From assembly GCA_016219275.1 (NCBI GenBank), contig JACRBM010000007.1, positions 1-64,000 on the forward strand: a stretch of DNA of 64,000 nucleotides, read 5' to 3'. The position numbers were made by a program, and so were the translations under genes. The DNA is from Chloroflexota bacterium (GTDB lineage Bacteria; Chloroflexota; Anaerolineae; UBA4142). Under the pieces are notes generated by a model. That model was given only the letters and a program-made list of their open reading frames with translations. It did not search any database and had not been told where the DNA came from. This document shows, in pieces, positions 10,034 through 18,316 of the stretch (position 1 is the stretch's first letter; each line of letters opens with the position of its first letter).

Positions 10034-10137
10034 GTTCAGCCATGCGAAGGTTTGAAGGCACATTGCGCGCGGAAGCGAATTGGTTGTTGTCGCGCGATTC
10101 CTCGCCAGAGTGATTGGCTACCTTCGCATGGCTGAAC
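10034..10137. repeat. 18-bp perfect inverted repeat enclosing 68 bp
   Basis: GTTCAGCCATGCGAAGGT at 10034-10051 is repeated exactly in reverse complement at 10120-10137. The arms flank a 68-bp core rich in CGCG and lie just before the asparaginase gene. There is no U-tract, so it is not a simple terminator. It could be a MITE-like insertion or a long hairpin in the asparaginase leader. Confidence 0.7.
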
Positions 10138-10159
10138 TGAATACCAAATGAGGTTTAGC

Positions 10160-11065
10160 ATGGCACAACTAGCAATCATCGTTCATGGCGGCGCAGGCGA
10201 TATCTCCGACGCGGAAGCCAAACCACATCGCCGCGGCGTCGCTATCGCCGCGCAAATCGGCTGGAGCGTTTTGCGCGCTGGTGGCTCGGCGCTCGACGCG
10301 GCGCAAGCCGCGATCATTTCGATGGAAGACGACCCAGCGTTCGACGCGGGGTACGGCTCGTTCCTCAATCGCGATGGCGTCGTCGAGATGGACGCAAGTA
10401 TGATGGACGGACGCACACTCGACGCGGGCGCGGTCGCCGGCGTGCAACGCGTCAAGAACGTGATCGTGCTCGCGCGGCGCGTGATGGAAAGCGAGTACAC
10501 GTTGTTCGTCGCGCGCGGCGCAGAAGAATTTGCGGTCGCGCACGGGATCGCGCTCGTTGAGAACGAAACGCTACGCTCGCCCGCACAGATCGAAATTTGG
10601 AAGGAGTGTCAGAGAAATTCATCGGCGCGCGATACGACCCAGGATGTCGCGCCGCGAAACGGCGGCACCGTCGGATGCGTCGCGGTGGATCGCGCGGGAA
10701 ATATCGCGGCGGGCACTTGTACCGGCGGGATGAAATTCAAGCCCGCGGGTCGCGTCGGCGATTCGCCGATTGTCGGCGCGGGCACGTACGCGGACAATTT
10801 GCTCGGCGGCGCGTCGGCAACCGGCTGGGGCGAAGCGATCACGCGTGTCGTGCTCGCCAAGTTCGCGGTGGACGCACTCGCCGGCAACCGCGAACCGAAC
10901 GTGGTTGCCAAGACAGCAATCGAATATCTCGCCCAACGCGTCGGCGGCACCGGTGGCATCATCCTCGCTGACCGAGAGGGGCGCGTCGGCTTGGCATACA
11001 ATACGTCGCGTATGGCGCGGGCGTGGATCACCGAATCAAGCCCCCAAATCATCGCCGAGTGCTAG
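10160..11065 (+). CDS. Isoaspartyl peptidase / type III L-asparaginase
   Basis: 301 residues. Ntn-hydrolase that self-cleaves before a Thr and hydrolyses beta-aspartyl peptides and asparagine. Family signatures seen: IIVHGGAG at the N-terminus, the cleavage site NGGTVGCVAVD with Thr about 170 as nucleophile, TCTGGMKFKPAGRVGDSP, and the GTGGIILAD segment. The ATG at 10160 is chosen because GAGG lies 6-7 bases upstream; an in-frame ATG at 10148 has none. Confidence 0.92.
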   Translation: MAQLAIIVHGGAGDISDAEAKPHRRGVAIAAQIGWSVLRAGGSALDAAQAAIISMEDDPAFDAGYGSFLNRDGVVEMDASMMDGRTLDAGAVAGVQRVKNVIVLARRVMESEYTLFVARGAEEFAVAHGIALVENETLRSPAQIEIWKECQRNSSARDTTQDVAPRNGGTVGCVAVDRAGNIAAGTCTGGMKFKPAGRVGDSPIVGAGTYADNLLGGASATGWGEAITRVVLAKFAVDALAGNREPNVVAKTAIEYLAQRVGGTGGIILADREGRVGLAYNTSRMARAWITESSPQIIAEC

Positions 11066-11135
11066 TGGTTGTCATAAAATAAATGAGAGATTGTTAAAGC
11101 ACGCTAGTCAGTTGCAAAGAAATCACAAAAAAGTA

Positions 11136-11164
11136 TTGACTTGGCTTGTTTATTGTCATATAAT
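11136..11164 (+). promoter_or_regulatory. Consensus sigma-70 promoter of rpoD
   Basis: TTGACT (11136-11141), 17-bp spacer, TATAAT (11159-11164). Transcription should start near 11171, giving a leader of about 70 bases. Confidence 0.85.
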
Positions 11165-11241
11165 CTCTGACAGAGGCGGGGTTGCTCCTGTCTCAATTTT
11201 ATTGTTTACCACAGGGTTGACAAGGGCTGTCGGATAATCTA

Positions 11242-12555
11242 GTGGTTGATGGTGTTGGCGGAATGGTGAAAAAGGCAACAAAGGCGAAAACTGAAAAACA
11301 AGTGAAAGGCGCGATTGGGCGCGACGAAAAGCGACCGCGTTCGCAAGCGGCGCAGACTTTGCGCGCCGCGTTGGCGCGCCTTAAAACTCCGCCCGCGCCC
11401 GGCTCACCGCTCGATGAAGAATCCACGCTTGCGGAAGAGTTGATCAAAAAAGGCAAAGATCAAGGTTATTTGACCCAGGATGATATCCTGGTGCTCTTCC
11501 CGGAAGCCGAGTCGAGTCTCGAGCAACTCGAAGAAATGTACATCGTTCTCTTTGACGAGGGGATCCCGGTCGTTGAGGCGGAAAAGGCGCACGACGAAGC
11601 CGATGCCAAAGCAGAGGAACCGAAAGAAGATTTCGATCTCAGCGCGATCGGCATTGACGATACCGTTTCACTGTACCTCAAAGAAATTTCGCGCATTCCT
11701 TTGCTGACGGCAGAACAAGAAGTGGAATATGCGCGCGGGATGGAAACGGGCAAACGCGCGCGCTATCGTTTGACCAAGAATCATGTCCAAAACGGCGAAC
11801 GCGCGCGCCTTGAGCAAAAGATTCGCGAGGGCGATCTGTATCGCCAGAAACTGATCAAAGCCAACTTTCGTCTCGTCGTTTCCATCGCGAAAAAATATAT
11901 CGGGCGCGGCGTGTCGTTCCTCGACCTGATTCAAGAAGGCAACATCGGTTTGATTCGCGCGGTCGAAAAGTTCGATCACCATCGCGGTTTCAAGTTTTCG
12001 ACGTATGCGACGTGGTGGATTCGCCAGGCGATCACGCGCGCGATTGCGGACCAAGGACGTACGATTCGCGTGCCGGTGCACATGTGCGAGCGCATCAACA
12101 AACTGACGCGCGTCTCGCGCCAACTCGTGCAAGAACTGGGTCGCGAGCCAACGAGCGACGAGATCGCGAAAGAGTTGAACACCACCTCGCGCAAGGTCGA
12201 GCGCATCATCAAGATTTCGCAGCGCCCATTGTCGCTCGAAATGCCGGTCGGCGAAGAACAAGATTCGCACCTCGGCGATTTCATCCCGGATGAAATGACG
12301 CTGGGTCCGACGGACGCGGCATCGCACCAACTGTTGCGCGAGCAGATGGAAGAAATTCTCACATCGCTCAGCCCGCGCGAGGGACGCGTGCTTCAACTGC
12401 GTTTCGGTTTGAAGGACGGCAAGGCGCATACGCTCGAAGAAGTCGGCAAGAAATTCGGCGTGACGCGCGAGCGCATTCGGCAGATCGAAGCCAAGGCGCT
12501 CCGCAAATTGCGCCATCCATCGCGATCGCGCAAGTTGCGCGATTACCTGGAGTGA
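11242..12555 (+). CDS. rpoD: Primary RNA polymerase sigma factor (sigma-70)
   Basis: 437 residues. The regions are clear: 1.1-like at about 60-115; region 1.2 ([17 protein letters not shown]) near 140; region 2 with [20 protein letters not shown] and [17 protein letters not shown]; region 3 ([13 protein letters not shown] onward); and region 4 with the helix-turn-helix in [19 protein letters not shown]. This full set marks the housekeeping sigma factor. The promoters found in this window match what such a factor reads. The N-terminus is Lys-rich. Starts at 11242 and 11263 are both possible; neither has a strong ribosome binding site. Confidence 0.96.
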   Translation: MVDGVGGMVKKATKAKTEKQVKGAIGRDEKRPRSQAAQTLRAALARLKTPPAPGSPLDEESTLAEELIKKGKDQGYLTQDDILVLFPEAESSLEQLEEMYIVLFDEGIPVVEAEKAHDEADAKAEEPKEDFDLSAIGIDDTVSLYLKEISRIPLLTAEQEVEYARGMETGKRARYRLTKNHVQNGERARLEQKIREGDLYRQKLIKANFRLVVSIAKKYIGRGVSFLDLIQEGNIGLIRAVEKFDHHRGFKFSTYATWWIRQAITRAIADQGRTIRVPVHMCERINKLTRVSRQLVQELGREPTSDEIAKELNTTSRKVERIIKISQRPLSLEMPVGEEQDSHLGDFIPDEMTLGPTDAASHQLLREQMEEILTSLSPREGRVLQLRFGLKDGKAHTLEEVGKKFGVTRERIRQIEAKALRKLRHPSRSRKLRDYLE

Positions 12556-12562
12556 AATGTGA

Positions 12563-12600
12563 GACCCGCAGGGTTTTTCAAACCCTGCGGGTCTTTATTT
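12563..12600 (+). terminator. Rho-independent terminator of rpoD
   Basis: A 14-bp perfect stem starting GACCCGCAGGG, loop TTC, then TTTATTT, eight bases after the rpoD stop. Confidence 0.93.
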
Positions 12601-12623
12601 GCGCCACGTGAACGCCGAGCGCA

Positions 12624-12908
12624 TCAACCTTGACGACTGGGACGCGCAACGGAAAGGGTTCCCTCGCAAGATGGGCAACTTGCGCGGCTGGAATATCGTC
12701 TGGTGCGCACGCGCGGTCGCGGCGCAGACATCGGCAGGTGCACGCACCACAGCAACAATCGTTGAACCAGCCAAACGAGCACGCGTAGGTAGAAAGGCGC
12801 CGACTTGGTGCGACTCGCCATCGCCTCACGCGCAAGCTCTTCTCTTGCCAGTTCGCGCCGGAGATCGTTGAGTTGTTCTTCGCGAACAAGTTTCTCCATT
12901 TCGAGCAT
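12624..12908 (-). CDS. Small hypothetical protein with one hydrophobic helix
   Basis: 94 residues from the ATG at 12908, which has a strong AGGAGG ribosome binding site 6 bases upstream. Residues 1-33 are charged and helical (REEQLNDLRRELAREELARE). A hydrophobic segment follows at about 39-58, then a basic, Pro/Arg-rich tail. It lies 38 bases after the ArsR-type gene on the same strand, so it may be co-regulated. The tail looks random, so the C-terminus may be wrong because of a frameshift. Confidence 0.5.
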   Translation of the reverse strand: MLEMEKLVREEQLNDLRRELAREELAREAMASRTKSAPFYLRVLVWLVQRLLLWCVHLPMSAPRPRVRTRRYSSRASCPSCEGTLSVARPSRQG

Positions 12909-12946
12909 TCTATCCTCCTCCCCTAAAAATGTTGACCCTGAAACAA

Positions 12947-14050
12947 TCAGCGACCGAGCAGGAATGTGTCCAACGCGCGCAGGGTTTCTTCGATGCGCGC
13001 CCGGTTGAGCGCGTAGCATTTCGCGCCGTCACAACGTCGTTCCGTGAGGTACCCGATCGCCACAAGTTGCATGAGGTGCCGCGATACCGCGGGCTGACTC
13101 AAGCCGAGCGCCTGGATAATGTCCTGCGAACGCGTTTCACCTTGCTCGGCAATGTGCTTTAAGATTCGCAAGCGGCTGTCGTCGGTCAGCGCGCCGAGAC
13201 GCACGATGGCGTCCGCACGACTCAATGCCGGGGCTACGACTTGAGCGCCTTCTGGCACGCGCGCGCCAAAGACGACCCAGAATGTATTGCCGGCTTGATG
13301 TCTGCCGGTGTACGGACCGACATGCGCGCTCGGTACGAAAATTATCTGCTCGCTCTCTTCAAACGGTTTCTTCCATTTGTCATCGTCCAACGCGTGCCCC
13401 GTGACCCAGCGATATGCTTCGGGTCGGGTCATCGCGCTGAAATCGCCGTGCGCGACCGCTTGGAGTGCTTCTTGCAACATCGGCATAACGCGATCCCATT
13501 CTGGCGCGAGATATTTTTTCCACATATTTCGCAGATGGGATATGATCAATTTTTTCATCGCCGGCGGATTTGAAACATACTTGTACGCCTGGGTTTCGAT
13601 CTCGACGTTCACTTTTTCAGCGCCAAACATCTGTCGCAAAAATTCCAAATAGGCATCCGCCGATTTGAGCGCCGCACGCATGTCTGGGATGGGAGCAATT
13701 CCTAGCGCACCGGTCTTGCCGTAGCCCGGCTTGCGCGCATAGATCTCCAGCATCTTGTCGCGCAGCGCGACTGGGCTAGTAGTTTGGAGATGTTTGAGGT
13801 AAGCCGGGAAGCTCTCCCAACTTCGGCGCGGCATCACGGCAAAATAAAAACCGATGATGACCAAATCATTCAAGCGACGCTCTTCCGGCGTCATGGCGTG
13901 AGCAGTGCGAATGACCCAGTCGCCCAAGCCCGACACATCCTCGACTTTGGTCAGCAACAGCAAACTGTGCAGCGCGTTCAACGCCGGTTCCAATCGGGCG
14001 CTGATGCGCGCGCGACTGGACAGGGTAAGGGATTCTTCGGGTGGAGGCAT
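12947..14050 (-). CDS. ArsR-type transcriptional regulator with long N-terminal domain
   Basis: About 367 residues from ATG 14050. The last ~90 residues form a winged helix of ArsR type (ALTDDSRLRILKHIAEQGET, then the recognition helix ALGLSQPAVSRHLMQLV and the wing ending RCDGAKCYALN). The ~260-residue N-terminal part is a helical domain like those found in large ArsR-like regulators of Chloroflexota and Firmicutes; its ligand is unknown. A GTG at 14083 is also in frame but overlaps the putative operator and has no ribosome binding site. Confidence 0.75.
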   Translation of the reverse strand: MPPPEESLTLSSRARISARLEPALNALHSLLLLTKVEDVSGLGDWVIRTAHAMTPEERRLNDLVIIGFYFAVMPRRSWESFPAYLKHLQTTSPVALRDKMLEIYARKPGYGKTGALGIAPIPDMRAALKSADAYLEFLRQMFGAEKVNVEIETQAYKYVSNPPAMKKLIISHLRNMWKKYLAPEWDRVMPMLQEALQAVAHGDFSAMTRPEAYRWVTGHALDDDKWKKPFEESEQIIFVPSAHVGPYTGRHQAGNTFWVVFGARVPEGAQVVAPALSRADAIVRLGALTDDSRLRILKHIAEQGETRSQDIIQALGLSQPAVSRHLMQLVAIGYLTERRCDGAKCYALNRARIEETLRALDTFLLGR

Positions 14051-14079
14051 CGTATTTCCGCTCTTTCGACCAAGAGTTT

Positions 14080-14148
14080 CCACTTATGCTTATTATTCAT
14101 TTAAGTGGATTACAGGCATAATATAGGCGATAATCGCCGGTTTGTCAA
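14080..14148 (-). promoter_or_regulatory. Promoter and inverted-repeat operator of the ArsR-type gene
   Basis: On the minus strand: TTGACA (14148-14143), 17 bp, TATATT (14125-14120). Just downstream, CCACTTA...TAAGTGG (14080-14086 and 14102-14108) forms an inverted repeat over the early transcript, a natural site for autoregulation. From 14149 to 14319 I see nothing definite. Confidence 0.65.
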
Positions 14149-14319
14149 GGCGCGCAACCTTAAAGATTTGCGCGTGGGCTTGCGGAGCAGGGCAACCCCG
14201 TTTCGAGCGTGGAGTTGGATAGTACACCTTGAAAACCAAACGGGCGCGCGCGCCGCGGTTCAGGCTGGTTCAACGCACTTGGTTTAATCCCAGGGTCGCA
14301 TAACCGTGCGCCGGGTTCG

Positions 14320-14348
14320 TTGACACGCGGCGTTAGGTCGTCTATAAT
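14320..14348 (+). promoter_or_regulatory. Consensus promoter of the response-regulator gene
   Basis: TTGACA (14320-14325), 17 bp, TATAAT (14343-14348): a perfect sigma-70 promoter, giving a leader of about 135 bases. Confidence 0.85.
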
Positions 14349-14491
14349 CCGCTCAGATTGGAACTCATGCCGCGCGGTTCTGTGCGCCCTTTTCCCCAAA
14401 CAATCCGCTGATTTGAACGGAGACGCGATGGCTTGAAAGAATGGATGTCCAAGGATACCCGTCTGATAGATTATCGAATGGAATTTGTTCT

Positions 14492-15157
14492 ATGAATGAA
14501 GCCATCCGCACCCTGATCGTTGACGCGCATGCGCTGGTTCGCGCCGGACTCAAGGAACTGATCGCTCATCAAGCGCACATTGTCATCGTCGGCGAAGCCG
14601 GGAATCGTGACGATGCCATCGCGCTGGCAACGCAAACGCAACCTGAACTGATTTTGCTAGAATTCAACCTCGATGAATCCGAGCATCTCGACATCATTCC
14701 CGCGTTACTGGGTGTCGCACCGCACGCGCGCATTATCCTCGTTACCGCGATCAACGACCTGCAGGTGCATTATCGCGCGGTCCAAGCCGGCGTGATGGGT
14801 GTCGTGCTCAAGCATCAGCCGCCCCAGGTTCTCTTCAAAGCCATCACCAAGGTTCATTCCGGCGAGGCGTGGCTCGACCGCGCGACGATTGCGACGATGC
14901 TTACTCAAATGTCGCGCGGCAAACCGAAGGACGATCCCGATACGCAAAAAATCGCCAGTCTGTCTCAGCGTGAACGCGAGGTCATTACGATGATCGGCAA
15001 AGGTCTGAAAAACAAACAGATTGCCGACATGCTCTCCATCAGCGAAGTCACGGTGCGACATCATCTCACTTCAATTTTCTCCAAACTCGAAATTACCGAT
15101 CGCCTCGAATTGATCATTTACGCGTACCAACATCACCTAGCCGATTTGCCGCACTAA
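14492..15157 (+). CDS. NarL/LuxR-type response regulator with Glu at the phosphorylation site
   Basis: 221 residues. N-terminal receiver domain (about 4-120) and C-terminal LuxR-type helix-turn-helix (about 150-210, LSQREREVITMIGKGLKNKQ and SISEVTVRHHLTSIFSKLEI). The conserved Thr (about 85) and Lys (about 107) of the receiver are present, but the phospho-acceptor position reads LILLEFNLD with Glu about 57 instead of Asp, and the acidic pocket has one Asp (VDAH) instead of two. Glu often mimics the phosphorylated state, so the protein may be constitutively active. No histidine kinase is nearby. The ATG at 14492 is the best domain fit. Confidence 0.88.
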   Translation: MNEAIRTLIVDAHALVRAGLKELIAHQAHIVIVGEAGNRDDAIALATQTQPELILLEFNLDESEHLDIIPALLGVAPHARIILVTAINDLQVHYRAVQAGVMGVVLKHQPPQVLFKAITKVHSGEAWLDRATIATMLTQMSRGKPKDDPDTQKIASLSQREREVITMIGKGLKNKQIADMLSISEVTVRHHLTSIFSKLEITDRLELIIYAYQHHLADLPH

Positions 15158-15172
15158 CCAGTTTGCAAATCA

Positions 15173-15208
15173 CGCTCTCTTCCATCTGGGAGAGAGCGTT
15201 TTTGTTTT
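15173..15208 (+). terminator. Terminator of the response-regulator gene
   Basis: CGCTCTCT, 10-base loop, AGAGAGCG, then TTTTTGTTTT. Confidence 0.9.
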
Positions 15209-15288
15209 CCTGACTTTCAAAATCATTCGGCACAATTGTGCCGAGGTGTTGGGATATTTGCGCCCATTTCGAATCCATGAAAACTGGC

Positions 15289-15352
15289 GCGAGTATCTAT
15301 CGCGAAAACGCTATCTGTACGATGCGACATGCGAGCGAGTCGCATAGAATAC
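15289..15352 (+). promoter_or_regulatory. Duplicated promoter element, copy 1
   Basis: A 36-base block GCGAGTATCTATCGCGAAAA... ending GATGC, 19 bases of unrelated sequence, then TAGAATAC, a likely -10 region (15345-15350). The same block and exact spacing recur at 16229-16292. There is no good -35, so an activator is expected to bind the upstream block. Confidence 0.7.
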
Positions 15353-15438
15353 CTGCACATTACCATACTCTTCACGATGCAAATCGAACAAACTCGCGCT
15401 GCGCGTTTGGTACTCGTGAAAACAAAAAGGAGGAAAGA

Positions 15439-16119
15439 ATGACCAAGACGACTATTTTCCGAGCACTGTTGTTGGTCGCCATCATACTGATCGTGTCCGT
15501 AACCTTCGTCTCTGCCGCAACATTTGTTTTGCAGATCACCGGTGCTGGGACTGTCAACGGCACGCCGGATGAATGGGGCACACCGGACGCAAGCAATCCT
15601 TATTACATTACCGATTTGTGCATTAATGGGGATTGCGTCAATCAACCGCGCGTCGGACGATTGTTCGCGCACTATACATGCGATAACGATATGGTGTATA
15701 TGTACGTCGCGCCATTCACCGGTTTAACCTATACAACTGACGCGACGAATAACTTTCTGGCACAAAATACGTTGAGCAACATCCTGATGAATGACGCGCC
15801 ACCCTATACGACGAACACGAATCAGAACCAACCGATCTGGCGCGATCTAACGCCGGCTGGCTCCGGTTTTGAGGCGGGCTATCCTTTCGCGCGCGGCGTC
15901 CCCGTGACGTTGACTGTGAATGCGATCATCAGCTCGACCACGGCTTCGACCAGCTTTCACACCTTCGGTATTCCCGGCTGTGTGCCCACCGCGGTGTCCC
16001 TCTCGAATCTGCGCGCCGAGGCGACGGGGGGATTCGATATCATGTTGAGTGGAATCGCCATCCTTGGATTGATCGGCGTTGCCGGCGTCGGACTGTTCGT
16101 TTGGCGTCGCACGCTGTAA
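15439..16119 (+). CDS. Secreted surface protein with C-terminal membrane anchor
   Basis: 226 residues from ATG 15439, preceded by AGGAGG. A signal peptide at 1-26 ends in VSA. The middle is a beta-rich, Asn/Thr-rich exterior domain with Cys residues (CINGDC, HYTCDND, GIPGC) that may form disulphides. The C-terminus is a hydrophobic helix followed by WRRTL, typical of a surface anchor. No known family is recognised. It sits between two strong terminators, so it is a one-gene unit under the copy-1 promoter. Confidence 0.75.
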   Translation: MTKTTIFRALLLVAIILIVSVTFVSAATFVLQITGAGTVNGTPDEWGTPDASNPYYITDLCINGDCVNQPRVGRLFAHYTCDNDMVYMYVAPFTGLTYTTDATNNFLAQNTLSNILMNDAPPYTTNTNQNQPIWRDLTPAGSGFEAGYPFARGVPVTLTVNAIISSTTASTSFHTFGIPGCVPTAVSLSNLRAEATGGFDIMLSGIAILGLIGVAGVGLFVWRRTL

Positions 16120-16137
16120 CACTGGAAACGCGACATC

Positions 16138-16175
16138 AACGCTCTCTTCACAGGAACTGCGGAGAGAGCGTTTTC
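16138..16175 (+). terminator. Terminator of the surface-protein gene
   Basis: AACGCTCTCT, 15-base loop, AGAGAGCGTT, then TTCATTCTT; the stem resembles the terminator at 15173. Confidence 0.85.
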
Positions 16176-16228
16176 ATTCTTGGCAAGCGCAAATCAGGGA
16201 CGGCACATTTGTACCGTTCCACCCAGTC

Positions 16229-16292
16229 GCGAGTGTCCATCGCGAAAACACTATTTGCACGATGCTCGAACCGAACCCTCCGTGTAGAATAC
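16229..16292 (+). promoter_or_regulatory. Duplicated promoter element, copy 2
   Basis: GCGAGTGTCCATCGCGAAAA... through GATGC, 19 unrelated bases, then TAGAATAC (-10 at 16285-16290). The start codon of the PilZ gene is seven bases after the -10, so its mRNA is probably leaderless. Confidence 0.7.
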
Positions 16293-16296
16293 GAGT

Positions 16297-16659
16297 ATGC
16301 TGAATAAACTCGATGCTTCTGCGACCCAGGTCGCGTCTCAACTGCATAACACGGATCGCCGAAGTAAGCCACGGGTTGCGTGCGCTTACTCGGCGGTCGT
16401 GCGCGGGATCGAAACCCAGGGCGCGCGATTTCAAGAGGCGGCGCAAGTACGCAACCTGAGTGCGTCGGGATTGTATTTGAAATTGGATCATGCGCTGACG
16501 AATGGACGCGCCTTGTTCGTCGTGTTTTGGTTTTCCTCTCACGCGAACCAAGCCGATTCAGCCGGGCTTGCCGTACGCGGCACGGTCGTCCGCAACGAGA
16601 TTCAATCCGATGGTTCGTGTGGCATCGCCGTACGCTTTCGCCAACATCGGTTCATCTGA
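16297..16659 (+). CDS. PilZ-domain protein (probable c-di-GMP receptor)
   Basis: 120 residues. The two c-di-GMP binding motifs of PilZ domains are present: DRRSKPRV near residue 19-26 (RxxxR type) and RNLSASGLYL near 52-61 (D/NxSxxG type). The domain fills the whole protein, so it likely works by binding a partner. It shares its promoter type with the preceding surface-protein gene, suggesting a joint surface or motility response. Confidence 0.87.
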   Translation: MLNKLDASATQVASQLHNTDRRSKPRVACAYSAVVRGIETQGARFQEAAQVRNLSASGLYLKLDHALTNGRALFVVFWFSSHANQADSAGLAVRGTVVRNEIQSDGSCGIAVRFRQHRFI

Positions 16660-16697
16660 TCATTCCAACGAGCACTAGGTCGCTTGCAATATCCGCA

Positions 16698-16729
16698 CGA
16701 CGCGCGAATTGGCGCGTCGCGTTTTTTTT
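16698..16729 (+). terminator. Terminator of the PilZ gene
   Basis: CGACGCGC, loop GAATTG, GCGCGTCG, then CG and eight T. Confidence 0.88.
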
Positions 16730-16749
16730 GCGAAAAACCGAAAAACCAT

Positions 16750-16778
16750 TTGACGCCGCGCGTAACTTGTGTTATGAT
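16750..16778 (+). promoter_or_regulatory. Promoter of the LysM lipoprotein gene
   Basis: TTGACG (16750-16755), 17 bp, TATGAT (16773-16778). Confidence 0.75.
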
Positions 16779-16824
16779 AATTGTGCAACCCGGCAACACC
16801 GAACTTTACTAAGGAGGTTGCGCG

Positions 16825-17691
16825 ATGAAGCGTTTGTTTATCTTGGCGGCATTTGTCGTTGTGGCACTTGCCGCATCGGCGTGTACTCGAGACAAGCCGC
16901 CAGAACCAACACCCGTCCCGCCGACGCGTGTATCCGCCGCGCCGACAGCCGCACCAGGAACCGCTACCGCGCGCGAAGGCGAAGGCACGGTCACACCAAC
17001 GCTGGTCATTCCCATCACCGAAACACCGATACTGCCGCCACCGCCACCGACATCGGTCGTCACCGTGACGGCAACCATTCCGGCAGCGACGCCTACACCC
17101 CTACCCAGTTCCGGCAGTGGTCCGACGACGTACACCGTCCAATGGGGTGATTGGTTGAGCAAGATTGCTCAAAAATTCGGCGTGACGAATCAGGAGATTC
17201 TTACAGCGAACCCCGGATTAAATCCGAATCGCATCTACCCGGGTCAGGTGTTAAACATCCCCGCCGCGGGCGGCAGTGTGCCGGCGCCGGCGAGCGCGTT
17301 GACGCCAACGCCAGTGGCTGGCGCAACACCGACACCCGTCCCCGTTTCACCTGCGGGCGGACCGACGACGTACACCGTACAGCGCGGCGACTGGCTTTAC
17401 AGCATCGCACGCAAATTCGGCGTTACTGTCAGTGGTTTGCTCGCGGCGAATCCTGGCATTAACGCGAACTTTGTCTACCCGGGACAAGTACTGAATATCC
17501 CAGGCAGTGCCGGTCCCAATCCCGCGCCACTACCGCAACCAGGCGGCAATACGTACACTGTTCAAGTTGGCGACACACTCTTTTCGATTGCCGCGCGTTT
17601 TAATGTTACGACGTACGCGTTGCAAATCGCGAACCATTTGCCGAACCCGAATTTCATTTATCCGGGACAAACGCTCGTCATTCCGCGCTGA
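16825..17691 (+). CDS. Lipoprotein with three LysM domains
   Basis: 288 residues. The signal peptide ends in a lipobox (LAASAC, Cys about 20), so the mature protein is lipid-anchored. A Thr/Pro-rich linker follows to about 95. Three LysM modules then come at about 97-142, 176-222 and 240-286, each with the YTVQ...GD...IA opening and a YPGQ-LNIP or YPGQ-LVIP ending. LysM binds N-acetylglucosamine-containing glycans such as peptidoglycan. There is no catalytic domain, so it is probably a wall-binding or tethering protein. AAGGAGG precedes the ATG. Confidence 0.9.
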   Translation: MKRLFILAAFVVVALAASACTRDKPPEPTPVPPTRVSAAPTAAPGTATAREGEGTVTPTLVIPITETPILPPPPPTSVVTVTATIPAATPTPLPSSGSGPTTYTVQWGDWLSKIAQKFGVTNQEILTANPGLNPNRIYPGQVLNIPAAGGSVPAPASALTPTPVAGATPTPVPVSPAGGPTTYTVQRGDWLYSIARKFGVTVSGLLAANPGINANFVYPGQVLNIPGSAGPNPAPLPQPGGNTYTVQVGDTLFSIAARFNVTTYALQIANHLPNPNFIYPGQTLVIPR

Positions 17692-17706
17692 CGATAGATT
17701 TTGAAC

Positions 17707-17744
17707 AGAGAGGCGTTGCGCATGTACGCGCGCCTCTCTTTTTT
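17707..17744 (+). terminator. Terminator of the LysM lipoprotein gene
   Basis: AGAGAGGCG, 15-base loop, CGCCTCTCT followed by T-rich sequence. Confidence 0.88.
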
Positions 17745-17764
17745 GTTGGACGAGTCTGACAACT

Positions 17765-18295
17765 ATGGCTGAAGAAATCCTTCGCAGTGAGTACCTCTAT
17801 CGTGGACGCGTCGTCAAACTTCGACTCGATCAAGTCCGCTTGGCAAATCGGAGCGTCGTCGCACGCGAGATCGTCGAGCATCGCGGCGCCGTCGCAATGG
17901 TGCCGCTCGACGCGCAGAATCGCGTCGTGATGGTGCGGCAATATCGTTCCGCCGCCGCGCGCGAGATGCTCGAAATTCCGGCGGGCACGCTCGAAGACGG
18001 CGAAGACCCCGCGTTGTGTGCGACGCGCGAGTTGAAAGAAGAAACCGGCTATACTGCGCTCGAATGGCACGACCTGGGTTTTTTCTACTCCAGTCCTGGT
18101 TTCTCCACCGAGAAAATGACGCTGTATCTCGCGCGCCAATTGACCGCCGGGAATGCCTCGCCCGAAGACGACGAACTCATTCACACCGAACACATCCCGT
18201 TCGCCGAAGCCATCGCCAAAATCGAACGCGGCGAGATCCTGGATGGGAAAACGATTATCGGACTGTTGCGCGTGAAAAGTTTGCTAGTGCTCTAG
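17765..18295 (+). CDS. Nudix hydrolase, ADP-ribose pyrophosphatase type
   Basis: 176 residues. A complete Nudix box (GTLEDGEDPALCATRELKEE followed by TGY) at about 79-101 carries the metal-binding Glu residues. The preceding REMLEIPAG and the N-terminal half resemble ADP-ribose pyrophosphatases of the NudF group, which cleave ADP-ribose to AMP and ribose 5-phosphate. Substrate is inferred from similarity. Followed by a GNAT gene 21 bases downstream. Confidence 0.87.
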   Translation: MAEEILRSEYLYRGRVVKLRLDQVRLANRSVVAREIVEHRGAVAMVPLDAQNRVVMVRQYRSAAAREMLEIPAGTLEDGEDPALCATRELKEETGYTALEWHDLGFFYSSPGFSTEKMTLYLARQLTAGNASPEDDELIHTEHIPFAEAIAKIERGEILDGKTIIGLLRVKSLLVL

Positions 18296-18316
18296 TTGCC
18301 GAGTTGAATAGTTCAA

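Noticed and set aside
12578-12889. A 103-codon minus frame overlapping the rpoD terminator
   Set aside because: Wrong frame relative to the AGGAGG-preceded ATG at 12908, and it runs into the terminator stem.
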